From Deltaproteobacteria bacterium (lineage in GTDB: Bacteria > Desulfobacterota > Syntrophia > Syntrophales > UBA2210), in contig DSBH01000044.1 of the NCBI GenBank assembly GCA_011056825.1, positions 1 through 8,271 of the forward strand: DNA of 8,271 bases. The letters run 5' to 3'. Positions 1-7,019 of the stretch are shown in pieces. Under the pieces are notes generated by a model that was not told the origin of the DNA, did no database searches, and saw only the letters and a program-made list of their open reading frames with translations. Position 1 is the first letter of the stretch. Each line of letters opens with the position of its first letter. A program made the translations under genes and the position numbers.

Positions 1-21
1 CCATAAATTTGTTGTTTTCTG

Positions 22-51
22 TTGCGTTCCGGGAATCTTTAACGTTAGGAT
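22..51 (+). promoter_or_regulatory. Weak candidate sigma70-type promoter for the M23 peptidase gene
   Basis: A TTGCGT at 22-27 and a TAGGAT at 46-51 are separated by 18 bp and lie 30 bp before the ATG at 82. Both boxes match the consensus only partly. The first 81 bases otherwise hold no recognisable gene. The gene could equally be read from a promoter or operon lying left of the window. This is inference from box matches only. Confidence 0.22.
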
Positions 52-69
52 TTCCGAACTTTTCCACGC

Positions 70-74
70 GAGGG
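70..74 (+). promoter_or_regulatory. Ribosome binding site of the M23 peptidase gene
   Basis: GAGGG lies 7 bp before the ATG at 82, a good Shine-Dalgarno distance. It supports that start, which also places a hydrophobic export signal exactly at the N-terminus. Confidence 0.6.
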
Positions 75-81
75 TTACCGC

Positions 82-993
82 ATGGCGTCTCTTCTTCGAC
101 GATTATTTTTCCTGGTCCTGGCAGGGTTATTCCTTCTGCCGATCCCGTGTCACGGTGGAGGCAGCCTCGAATTCCGGACCGAAACCAAACAGGGCACGGT
201 ACTGCTTCAATCGTTCTGCCGCCGTCCCGCCGAGGGGGAAGCGATCATGCTGCGCCTCGCGGCCCCGCCCTTCAAAACCGCCTGCGCCGTCTTCAACGGC
301 AGGAATCACGCCTTTACCACCACGGGTGAAGGAAAATATTATTTTACGCTGATACCGATTGAACTGGACACGCCCGCGGGTAATCACGAGATCCGCCTGG
401 AGATTGTTTTCCCCGATGATTCCACCCTTGCCGCACCGGTTTCCCTCGCCGTTTCCGCGAGAACTTTTCCATCTTCGGAACTCAGTGTGGGGTCCTGTTT
501 CACCGATCCCTCTCCCGATGAACTGCGTCGTATCGAGGAGGAACGAGCCCTGGTTGACGGAATCTACAGAAACCGTCAGAACGAGTGGCTCGGCAACGGA
601 CCTTTCATCAGCCCTCTGGACGGCGTTGTCACGAGTCCCTTCGGCATCAGAAGGCTGTTCAACGGAGAAATCCGGTCGCGCCATCGCGGCGTCGACCTCC
701 GGGCTTCCGAGGGAACGCCCGTACAGGCTGTAAACAGCGGCGTCGTCGTTCTCGCCCGGTCCCTGTTCTTCGCCGGTGGTACCGTTATCATCGATCACGG
801 CGCCGACCTGTTCACCCTGTACTGTCACCTGTCTGAAATCTCGGTAAACGAAGGGGGCCTCGTGGACAAGGGAACAGTGATCGGCAGAGTCGGCGCCACG
901 GGCAGGGTCACGGGACCCCACCTTCACTGGGGAACCAGGCTCGCGTCCGTTTTCGTGGACCCGATGTCGATACTGCATCTTCCCTTCGATTAG
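82..993 (+). CDS. Exported M23 (LytM-type) zinc metallopeptidase, probable cell-wall endopeptidase
   Basis: A 303-residue protein. Residues 1-22 form a Sec-type signal: two arginines at 6-7, then a hydrophobic run at 8-22. Residues about 28-128 look like a beta-rich, Ig-like N-terminal domain with no motif I can name. Residues 140-172 are charged and helical (DELRRIEEERALVDG). The M23 peptidase domain covers about 174-300 and has the full ligand set. His201 and Asp205 form HxxxD, His249 is in YCHLS, and His280 and His282 are in GPHLHW. In this family those residues bind zinc and activate water to cut peptide cross-links of peptidoglycan, so the protein probably acts in the periplasm. The start at 82 is favoured by the signal peptide and by GAGGG at 70-74. 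Cys23 follows LPIP, a poor lipobox, so I read the protein as secreted or signal-anchored rather than a lipoprotein. The gene is alone on the plus strand and converges on purF. A non-hydrolytic scaffold role is unlikely because no ligand is missing. The physiological substrate is unknown. Confidence 0.9.
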   Translation: MASLLRRLFFLVLAGLFLLPIPCHGGGSLEFRTETKQGTVLLQSFCRRPAEGEAIMLRLAAPPFKTACAVFNGRNHAFTTTGEGKYYFTLIPIELDTPAGNHEIRLEIVFPDDSTLAAPVSLAVSARTFPSSELSVGSCFTDPSPDELRRIEEERALVDGIYRNRQNEWLGNGPFISPLDGVVTSPFGIRRLFNGEIRSRHRGVDLRASEGTPVQAVNSGVVVLARSLFFAGGTVIIDHGADLFTLYCHLSEISVNEGGLVDKGTVIGRVGATGRVTGPHLHWGTRLASVFVDPMSILHLPFD

Positions 994-1060
994 GAAACAT
1001 CACGCCGCCACTTCCGATGTCGGAGCAAGGGGAAAATCAGTCAACGGTCTTTTTCGAAAA

Positions 1061-2452
1061 TCACGTGATGAAATTCGGTGGATACGGAGAAATACCGTCG
1101 AAACAGGTGAGGCAGAGATTGCCCCGCTCGGTCATGAGCGCGGCAACAAAATCTTCTATGGTATTGTACTTGACTGAGTCGGCGCCTATCCGGCGAGCCA
1201 TCCATTTCTCCAGGGCGCGGAGTTGTTCCATGGTCGTAATGTCGCCGGTTCTCATAAAGGACCGGGCGACCAACTCGTCGTAGGAACGTGTTGAAATACC
1301 GAATTCACAGGGATACATGAGCGGCGGACAGGCGATGCGCACATGCACTTCCTTGGCGCCCGCCTCTTTCAGATCCAGTACCTTATAACGAATCTGCGTG
1401 CCCCGAACAATGGAATCATCGCACAACACGATGCGTTTCCCCTTCACGTAGGGAAGAATCGAAAGTTTCCGCTTGGCCATTTTATCGCGATCCCGCTGGG
1501 TCGCCTGGGTGTAGCTCCGGTCGGCATAGCGGTTGTACAGAAAAACTTCCTGGTAGTTGGTGCCTGAACGCTTGTGATACCCGAGGGCGTGGCCGATTCC
1601 GGACATGGGAACGGGCGCCACGATATCCGCTGCGAGGTCTCCTTCGTCGATATCCCGCTGAGCGAGACTTTCACCCAGGTTGTCGCGGGCTTCCTGAACA
1701 TATACTCCCTCGATGATGGAATCCATGCTTGCCGTGTAGGCCCACTCGAAGGCACAGTGAGCGCGCCTGGGAGAATTCAATTGCGCCACGGTCCGGAATC
1801 CCTCGTCGTTGATGAGAATAATCTCGCCTGGCTCCACGTCGCGGTATACTTCCATGTCCAGGTTCTGAAGCGCCCTCGATTCCGAGCTGACGGCATACCT
1901 GGTCCCCTCGGCATCCTGACCCATGATAAGCGGCCTGAAGCCGAACACGTCCCGGGCCACGTAAATCCCGTCCTTCGACAGGACCAGAAGCGAATAGGCG
2001 CCCCGCACCTTCCGGGCGAGGTCGGATATGCCGCTCACCAGGTTGTTTCCCTCGATAATGATCTTGGATATAATTTCAACGTCCGTCCCTTCCAGGAACG
2101 ACTTTCCCCGACCCATCATTTCCCTGATCAGCTCATTGGCGTTGATGACATTACCGCTGAAACACACCGATATCTCGCCTATACCGGTGAGCCAGCGCAA
2201 AGGCTGCCTGTCCTGCAGGCTGACGTGGCCGATTCCCCAACGTCCCGACAATTGTTTCAGTTCTTCCTCGGGAAAGGAATTTGCCGCCCTGCCCCGGTGT
2301 GTTTCGTGGTGAATCGTTCCGTCGTACGTCGAGATACCGCAATATTGCTGTCCCCTGTGCTGAAGAAAATCGATGCCCTGAAAGATTTCAGTCGAGCAGG
2401 AATACTGCGAGAACAAGCCGAAAACTCCACAATTTTCCCGGATTGTTTCCAT
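1061..2452 (-). CDS. purF: PurF-family amidophosphoribosyltransferase with a divergent glutaminase pocket
   Basis: Canonical PurF makes 5-phosphoribosylamine from PRPP and glutamine, the first step of IMP synthesis in the cytoplasm. From the ATG at 2452 the protein is 463 residues. METIREN would be a short propeptide and Cys8 (CGVFG) the class II glutaminase nucleophile, as in the B. subtilis type. The PRPP motif is at 341-355 (LCDDSIVRG). Likely [4Fe-4S] ligands are Cys233, Cys382, Cys447 and Cys450 (CLTCF). Oddities by eye alignment to E. coli PurF: GHVRY is GHVSL (Ser78, Leu79), the following loop is about 7 residues shorter, HNGN is FSGN (Ser99), and the flexible-loop KNRYVGRTFI reads YNRYADRSYT. 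Asp124 of the pocket remains. The frame is open 21 codons further to an ATG at 2515 that abuts the carB stop. I prefer 2452 because it gives a family-like propeptide and has GGGGG 4 bp upstream. The gene follows carB and is probably co-transcribed with it. The family is certain; full PurF activity is not. Confidence 0.88.
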   Translation of the reverse strand: METIRENCGVFGLFSQYSCSTEIFQGIDFLQHRGQQYCGISTYDGTIHHETHRGRAANSFPEEELKQLSGRWGIGHVSLQDRQPLRWLTGIGEISVCFSGNVINANELIREMMGRGKSFLEGTDVEIISKIIIEGNNLVSGISDLARKVRGAYSLLVLSKDGIYVARDVFGFRPLIMGQDAEGTRYAVSSESRALQNLDMEVYRDVEPGEIILINDEGFRTVAQLNSPRRAHCAFEWAYTASMDSIIEGVYVQEARDNLGESLAQRDIDEGDLAADIVAPVPMSGIGHALGYHKRSGTNYQEVFLYNRYADRSYTQATQRDRDKMAKRKLSILPYVKGKRIVLCDDSIVRGTQIRYKVLDLKEAGAKEVHVRIACPPLMYPCEFGISTRSYDELVARSFMRTGDITTMEQLRALEKWMARRIGADSVKYNTIEDFVAALMTERGNLCLTCFDGISPYPPNFIT

Positions 2453-2515
2453 TACGCCCCCGGAAACGGCCCGCGGCGGGAAGGCACGATCATTTCCGCC
2501 GCTCTGCTGTTTCAT

Positions 2516-5500
2516 TCAGTTGATATCACGGTGATAGCTCTGTAGCGATCTGACGGCCCCGTGCCCTTTCCGTACCGCCGTGATTCCCTTGACCGTGGCA
2601 ACCGCCGCCGCAATAGTCGTTATATAGGGAACCTTGTATTTGATCGCCGCTTTTCTGATATAGGAATCATCGTACTGACTCATGCGACCGCTCGGTGTGT
2701 TGATAATCAGGTCTATTTCCTTGTTTTTTATGCCGTCCACGATGTTGGGCCGCCCCTCGTGCATCTTCAGGACTACTGTCGACGGAATGCCGTTCTGATC
2801 GAGAAAGGCGTGCGTTCCCTTCGTTGCCTTCAGTTCGAAGCCGAGACGGTGAAACTCGCCGGCCACGTCGAGCAACACGGGATTTGTCTTGTCATAAACA
2901 GTGATCAGAACCACGCCGCCTTCGTAAGGAAGTTGCTGCCCGGCCGCCTCTTCGGCCTTGAAAAAGGCGAGACCGAAGGAATCGGCGAGCCCGAGCACCT
3001 CGCCTGTCGACCTCATCTCGGGACCCAGCAGGGGGTCCACTTCCTGAAACATGTTAAAGGGAAAGACGGACTCCTTGACACCGAAGTGAGGAACGTTACT
3101 CCGTTTAAGGCCGATGTCGGCGAGACGTTCGCCCAGCATTATTCTGGTGGCTATCGTCGCCATGGAAAGGCTGCAGACTTTTGACACCAGGGGCACCGTC
3201 CGTGACGCTCTGGGATTGGCTTCCAGTATGTACACCACCTCGTCTGCGATCGCGTACTGGATATTCATCAAACCCTTCACTCCGAGAGCCTCGGCGATCT
3301 TTTGCGTGTATTTATATATGGTTTCGATGTGCTGCCGGGAAATGCTGATCGCCGGAATCACGCAGGCCGAATCACCCGAATGAACACCCGCCAGTTCAAT
3401 ATGTTCCATGACGGCGGGAACAAAAGAGCTCTCGCCGTCGGCGATGGCATCAGCTTCCGCTTCGATGGCATTTTCCAGGAACTTGTCAATAAGAATGGGC
3501 CGCTCCGGCGTCACCTCTACGGCCGCGGCAAGGTAGCGACGAAGACTTTCCTCATCGTAGACGACTTCCATCCCCCGTCCGCCGAGTACATAAGAAGGTC
3601 GAACCATCAACGGATAGCCGATCCGTTCCGCCGCAACGAGGGCCTCTTCAAAGGTACTCGCCATGTCCGATGCCGGTTCCGGGATTCCAAGAGACTCCAT
3701 TATCTGCCTGAATTGATCCCGGTCCTCGGCCAGGTCTATCATCTCCGGCGCCGTCCCGATGATGGGCACACCCTGTTCAGCGAGCTCGTTGGCAATGTTC
3801 AACGGCGTCTGGCCTCCGAACTGGACGATGACGCCGTCGGGTTGCTCCCGATCGCAGATGGCCAGAACATCCTCCACGGTAAGGGGCTCGAAGTAGAGGC
3901 GGTTCGACGTATCATAATCGGTTGACACTGTTTCAGGGTTGCAATTGATCATGACAGATTCGATGCCAGCGTCTCGCAGGGCAAAAGCCGCGTGCACACA
4001 GCAATAGTCGAATTCGATACCCTGTCCGATCCGATTCGGACCACCGCCGAGAACGATGATTCTCCGTTGGTACTTCTCGGGCGCCGGTGCCGCGTCGGGA
4101 GCGTTGTAGGTGGAATAATAATAGGCCGCGTCGCGGACGCCGCTCACGGGAACCGATTGCCACCCCTGTCTGATGCCGAGCGACGTGCGGCGTTCACGAA
4201 TATCCCCCTCGGGAATTCCCAGCAACATTGACAGGTAACGGTCGGCAAAGCCGTCCTTTTTCGCCCGCTCCAGCAACTCGTCGGAAAGCGGTTTACCCCG
4301 GCAGGCGATAATCTCTTCCTCGAGCCGCACCAGTTCCGCCATCTGTTCGATGAACCAGGACTTGATCCGCGTCTTCTGCCGAAGGTCCTCGACGGAAGCT
4401 CCCTTGCGCAGCGCTTCGTACATGACGAACTGCCGCTCGCTGGTTGGCCTGGTGAGAAACCCCATCAATTCCTCGAGCGACCGCTTATTATAATCACGGG
4501 CGAACCCCAGGCCGTACCGGTTGATTTCCAGTGACCTTATCGCTTTCTGGAGGGCCTCCTTGTATGTCCGGCCGATGCTCATCACCTCTCCCACGGCGCG
4601 CATCTGCGTTCCCAGTGCGTCTTCGGCGCCGGGAAATTTCTCAAAGGCCCAACGGGCAAATTTTACTACCACGTAATCTCCGGAAGGTACATAGCGATCA
4701 AGTGTGCCTTCCTTCCACCAGTAAATTTCGTCCAGCGTTACGCCGGCCGCGAGCATGGCCGAAATAAAAGCGATGGGGAATCCCGTCGCTTTCGAGGCCA
4801 ACGCCGAGGACCGGGAAGTGCGGGGATTGATCTCGATGACCACAATCCTCCCCGTCTCGGGATCATGAGCGAACTGCACGTTGGTGCCGCCGATCACCTG
4901 GATCGATTCGACAATGGCGTAGGCGAAACGTTGCAACCGTTGCTGCACCTCTGTTGAGATTGTCAGCATCGGGGCCGTGCAAAATGAATCCCCCGTGTGA
5001 ACACCCATGGGGTCAACATTTTCGATAAAACAGACGGTAATAATATTATTGTTGCTGTCCCGAACGACCTCGAGTTCCAGCTCTTCCCATCCCAGGACGG
5101 ATTCTTCCACCAGTATCTGGCCGATCAGGCTCGCCGCGATGCCGCGGTCGGCAACGGTCTGCAGTTCTTCCGTGTTATATACGAGGCCGCCCCCGGTTCC
5201 TCCCATGGTGTAGGCTGGTCGAATAACCACGGGATATCCCAGTTCATCGGCGATCTGCTCGGCCTCTTCCACGGAATAGGCAGGCTTGCTGCGGGGGATA
5301 TCGATTCCCAGCCTGCCCATGGTTTCCTTAAAGGCGATCCGGTCCTCGCCCTGCTCAATGGCGTCGATATTAACACCGATGATCTCGACGCCGTATTCCT
5401 GGAGGATCCCCTTCCGGGAAAGTTCCGCCGTCAGGTTCAGGCCGGTCTGCCCGCCCAGGTTCGGCAATATGGCGTCCGGATGTTCCTTTGCGATTATTTC

Positions 5501-5725
5501 CCGAAGAGATTGGAAGTTGAGTGGTTCGATGTACGTGTAATCCGCCATTCCCGGATCGGTCATGATCGTGGCGGGATTGGAGTTCACGAGAACGATCTCG
5601 TATCCGAGCGCCCGCAGTGCCTTGCAGGCCTGGGTTCCCGAATAGTCGAATTCACAGGCCTGGCCGATGATTATGGGCCCGGATCCGACGATCATTATTT
5701 TTTTGATGTCTTTTCGCGCCGGCAT
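2516..5725 (-). CDS. carB: Carbamoyl-phosphate synthase large subunit
   Basis: A 1,069-residue protein, close to the 1,073 of E. coli CarB. CarB joins bicarbonate, ammonia and two ATP into carbamoyl phosphate for pyrimidine and arginine synthesis. Ammonia normally arrives through a tunnel from the small subunit CarA. Visible order: a first carboxyphosphate ATP-grasp half starting at KKIMIVGSGPIIIGQ, the central oligomerisation region, a second carbamate-kinase half starting at RRIIVLGGGPNRIGQ, and a C-terminal MGS-like allosteric domain. The allosteric domain keeps ATKGT, KMHEGRP and INTPSGR. These correspond to the E. coli region that binds UMP, IMP and ornithine, so nucleotide regulation is likely. 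The start at 5725 is chosen because MPARKDIKK matches family N-termini and AAGGGA lies 9 bp upstream. The frame is open to an ATG at 5821, but that would run through the promoter at 5786-5814. carA is not adjacent in this window. purF follows on the same strand. No truncation or frameshift is seen. Confidence 0.97.
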   Translation of the reverse strand: MPARKDIKKIMIVGSGPIIIGQACEFDYSGTQACKALRALGYEIVLVNSNPATIMTDPGMADYTYIEPLNFQSLREIIAKEHPDAILPNLGGQTGLNLTAELSRKGILQEYGVEIIGVNIDAIEQGEDRIAFKETMGRLGIDIPRSKPAYSVEEAEQIADELGYPVVIRPAYTMGGTGGGLVYNTEELQTVADRGIAASLIGQILVEESVLGWEELELEVVRDSNNNIITVCFIENVDPMGVHTGDSFCTAPMLTISTEVQQRLQRFAYAIVESIQVIGGTNVQFAHDPETGRIVVIEINPRTSRSSALASKATGFPIAFISAMLAAGVTLDEIYWWKEGTLDRYVPSGDYVVVKFARWAFEKFPGAEDALGTQMRAVGEVMSIGRTYKEALQKAIRSLEINRYGLGFARDYNKRSLEELMGFLTRPTSERQFVMYEALRKGASVEDLRQKTRIKSWFIEQMAELVRLEEEIIACRGKPLSDELLERAKKDGFADRYLSMLLGIPEGDIRERRTSLGIRQGWQSVPVSGVRDAAYYYSTYNAPDAAPAPEKYQRRIIVLGGGPNRIGQGIEFDYCCVHAAFALRDAGIESVMINCNPETVSTDYDTSNRLYFEPLTVEDVLAICDREQPDGVIVQFGGQTPLNIANELAEQGVPIIGTAPEMIDLAEDRDQFRQIMESLGIPEPASDMASTFEEALVAAERIGYPLMVRPSYVLGGRGMEVVYDEESLRRYLAAAVEVTPERPILIDKFLENAIEAEADAIADGESSFVPAVMEHIELAGVHSGDSACVIPAISISRQHIETIYKYTQKIAEALGVKGLMNIQYAIADEVVYILEANPRASRTVPLVSKVCSLSMATIATRIMLGERLADIGLKRSNVPHFGVKESVFPFNMFQEVDPLLGPEMRSTGEVLGLADSFGLAFFKAEEAAGQQLPYEGGVVLITVYDKTNPVLLDVAGEFHRLGFELKATKGTHAFLDQNGIPSTVVLKMHEGRPNIVDGIKNKEIDLIINTPSGRMSQYDDSYIRKAAIKYKVPYITTIAAAVATVKGITAVRKGHGAVRSLQSYHRDIN

Positions 5726-5734
5726 GGAGGGTTG

Positions 5735-5740
5735 TCCCTT
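5735..5740 (-). promoter_or_regulatory. Ribosome binding site deciding the carB start
   Basis: On the minus strand AAGGGA ends 9 bp before the ATG at 5725. Together with the family-like N-terminus MPARKDIKK, this supports 5725 over the longer ATG at 5821. Confidence 0.55.
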
Positions 5741-5785
5741 CTGCTCCACCCGCCGTGTTTTCTGCGGGTAACGGAAGCTGTGGGG

Positions 5786-5814
5786 TATATAGAAAAGTCG
5801 CCCGGCTCTGTCAA
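5786..5814 (-). promoter_or_regulatory. Sigma70-type promoter of carB-purF
   Basis: On the minus strand a perfect TTGACA (5814-5809) and TATATA (5791-5786) are separated by exactly 17 bp. Transcription would begin near 5779 and give a leader of about 54 nt before the carB ATG at 5725. The match is the best in the window. It lies in the dnaJ-carB gap and makes carB the first gene of a new unit. The arms GTCGC (5819-5815) and GCGAC (5801-5797) flank the -35 box and could be an operator, but they also form the terminator-like hairpin listed separately. Confidence 0.72.
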
Positions 5815-5819
5815 GCGAC
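5793..5819 (-). terminator. Candidate intrinsic terminator after dnaJ, overlapping the carB promoter
   Basis: On the minus strand, arms GTCGCTTG (5819-5812) and CGGGCGAC (5804-5797) pair over 8 positions, two of them G-U. They enclose a 7-nt loop and are followed at once by TTTTC and then TATATA. The site is 55 bp past the dnaJ stop. The T-run is short, so efficiency is uncertain. The same bases hold the -35 box and spacer of the carB promoter, so the hairpin may be partly coincidental. Confidence 0.38.
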
Positions 5820-5874
5820 AAAAACCTGACCCGGGGAAAACCATAGCCTGAGATGAACGACGTCCGCGCCTCCG

Positions 5875-6933
5875 CTACCGTTCGTACCTCAGTTTCGCAA
5901 ACTCTTTCAGCAGTTTCTCTTCTTTTTTGGTAAGATCGATCGGAATTTCAACGGCGATCTGTATGACCTGGTCACCTCGTCCGGAACCACGGAGGCGCGG
6001 AACGCCCTTGCCTTTCAACCTGATCAGGTTGCCGTGCTGCGTCCCCCTGGGAATCTTGACCTTTTCCACGCCGTCCAGGGTCGGCACTTCCATCTCGCCG
6101 CCGAGAACAGCCGTGATCATGGGCACGGGAACATGGCAGACCACGTCGTTGCCCTCCCGGTTGAAAAATTCATGCGGCTGTACATGAATGAAGACATACA
6201 GATCACCCCGAGGACCACCGAAACGTCCGTCCTCGCCCTCGCCCCGCAGCCTGAGGCGAACTCCCGTTTCCACACCAGGAGGAATCTTCAGCTGGACGTT
6301 TTTTGTGACCTCTTTCATGCCCCTTCCGCCACAGGAATGACAGGGGTGCTCGATAATCCGCCCGGTGCCTCCGCAGTGAGGACAAGTCGAGCTCACGGTG
6401 AAAAAGCCGCTCGCCCTGGTAACCTGGCCTGACCCGTGGCAGGTGGGACACATGACCGGCGTGGTTCCCGGCGTCGCGCCGGTACCGCCGCATTCATCAC
6501 AGGTCTCGAGCCGCTGAATGTCCACGTCCGCGACCTTGCCGAACACGGCGTCCATGAACGAGATGGAAAGATCGTAGCGAAGATCGGCGCCGGGTCGCGG
6601 TGCCGTCCGTGAACGGGACCGCCGTCCCGAAAAACCGAAAACATCCTCGAAAATATCGCCGAAACTTGAAAAAATGTCGTCGAAACCGGAAAAACCGCTG
6701 AACCCGGCGCCGTTCAAACCCTCGTGGCCGTAACGATCATAGAGGGCCCTCTTTTCCGGGTCCCGCAACACCTCGTAGGCTTCGGCGGCTTCCTTAAAGC
6801 GCTCTTCCGCCTGCCGGTCCCCCGGGTTGCGGTCGGGATGAAATTTCAAGGCAAGCTTTCGATAATTCTTTTTTATTTGTTCGTCGGAGGCATTCCGGTC
6901 GATGCCCAGTATCGTGTAATAATCCTGTTTCAT
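5875..6933 (-). CDS. dnaJ: Type I (class A) DnaJ/Hsp40 co-chaperone
   Basis: A 352-residue cytoplasmic co-chaperone that delivers unfolded clients to DnaK and stimulates its ATPase. All class A parts are present in order. The J domain is residues about 4-70 with His32-Pro33-Asp34. A Gly/Phe-rich linker (about 71-105) repeats GFSGF, followed by an Arg-rich stretch. The zinc-finger domain (145-205) has four CxxCxGxG repeats: CDECGGTG at 145, CPTCHGSG at 162, CPHCGGTG at 184 and CHSCGGRG at 198. The C-terminal client-binding and dimer domains follow. It is slightly shorter than E. coli DnaJ (376). The ATG at 6933 gives the normal MKQDYYTILG beginning, but the Shine-Dalgarno is weak. Coupling to the short frame that ends in ATGA over this start is possible. 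purC lies 82 bp upstream. dnaK, grpE, a CIRCE element and a sigma32-like promoter were not found here. CbpA-type proteins are excluded because they lack the zinc repeats. Confidence 0.95.
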   Translation of the reverse strand: MKQDYYTILGIDRNASDEQIKKNYRKLALKFHPDRNPGDRQAEERFKEAAEAYEVLRDPEKRALYDRYGHEGLNGAGFSGFSGFDDIFSSFGDIFEDVFGFSGRRSRSRTAPRPGADLRYDLSISFMDAVFGKVADVDIQRLETCDECGGTGATPGTTPVMCPTCHGSGQVTRASGFFTVSSTCPHCGGTGRIIEHPCHSCGGRGMKEVTKNVQLKIPPGVETGVRLRLRGEGEDGRFGGPRGDLYVFIHVQPHEFFNREGNDVVCHVPVPMITAVLGGEMEVPTLDGVEKVKIPRGTQHGNLIRLKGKGVPRLRGSGRGDQVIQIAVEIPIDLTKKEEKLLKEFAKLRYER

Positions 6934-7019
6934 GATTGCCCGGTTCTATCCGTCGGCCGCAATTGAGCGGCGATGGTTTCTTTCATTCGTTCCTGCGTGA
7001 AAAACATAACCCGGGTCAT
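6930..7019 (-). CDS. Doubtful 29-residue ORF filling the purC-dnaJ gap
   Basis: A frame of 29 codons plus stop begins at an ATG overlapping the purC stop (ATGA, 7019-7016). It ends in a TGA overlapping the dnaJ start (ATGA, 6933-6930). It starts MTRVMFFTQERMKETIAAQL and contains two more in-frame ATGs, at 7007 and 6986. The one at 6986 has AGGA 4 bp upstream. I recognise no family. It could be a tiny coupling peptide that carries ribosomes from purC to dnaJ, a remnant, or chance: an open frame of this size is not rare in GC-rich DNA, and an ATGA at a start whose second codon is AAA is automatic. A 5-bp hairpin (GCCGC/GCGGC, 6956-6971) lies inside it. Treat as unproven. Confidence 0.22.
   Translation of the reverse strand: MTRVMFFTQERMKETIAAQLRPTDRTGQS

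Noticed and set aside
138..153. Lipoprotein signal (Cys23) in the M23 peptidase
   Set aside because: The residues before the Cys are LPIP; proline at -1 and -3 is a poor fit to the lipobox, so a plain Sec signal or anchor is preferred.
127..978. Long minus-strand open frame of 283 codons opposite the M23 gene
   Set aside because: It is an antisense shadow in GC-rich DNA. The plus strand has the signal peptide and full zinc-ligand set; the minus product has no recognisable domain.
994..1060. Possible bidirectional terminator between the convergent M23 and purF genes
   Set aside because: The gap holds a short CCGA/TCGG hairpin (about 1013-1022), a T5 run (1050-1054) and the palindromes TTTTCGAAAA (1051-1060) and ATCACGTGAT (1060-1069). 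No GC-rich stem leads directly into a T-run on either strand, so I do not call a terminator.
1032..1063. Direct repeat GAAAATCA at 1032-1039 and 1056-1063
   Set aside because: Two 8-bp AT-rich copies 24 bp apart at a gene end are too short and too few to support a regulatory or mobile-element claim.
1574..2545. Long plus-strand open frame of 323 codons opposite purF
   Set aside because: It is the shadow of purF and the end of carB. It has no family motif, no ribosome site and no signal, whereas the minus strand carries unmistakable PurF motifs.
5726..5821. Longer carB start at the ATG at 5821, adding 32 residues
   Set aside because: It would make the promoter at 5786-5814 part of the coding region, and the added residues are unlike CarB N-termini. 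MPARKDIKK at 5725 fits the family and has a ribosome site.
4997..5851. Plus-strand open frame of 284 codons opposite carB
   Set aside because: It is antisense to the highly conserved first ATP-grasp half of CarB and shows no motif of its own.
6956..6971. Hairpin GCCGC/GCGGC between purC and dnaJ as a terminator
   Set aside because: The stem is only 5 bp with a 6-nt loop and no T-run follows on the minus strand, so it is unlikely to stop transcription.
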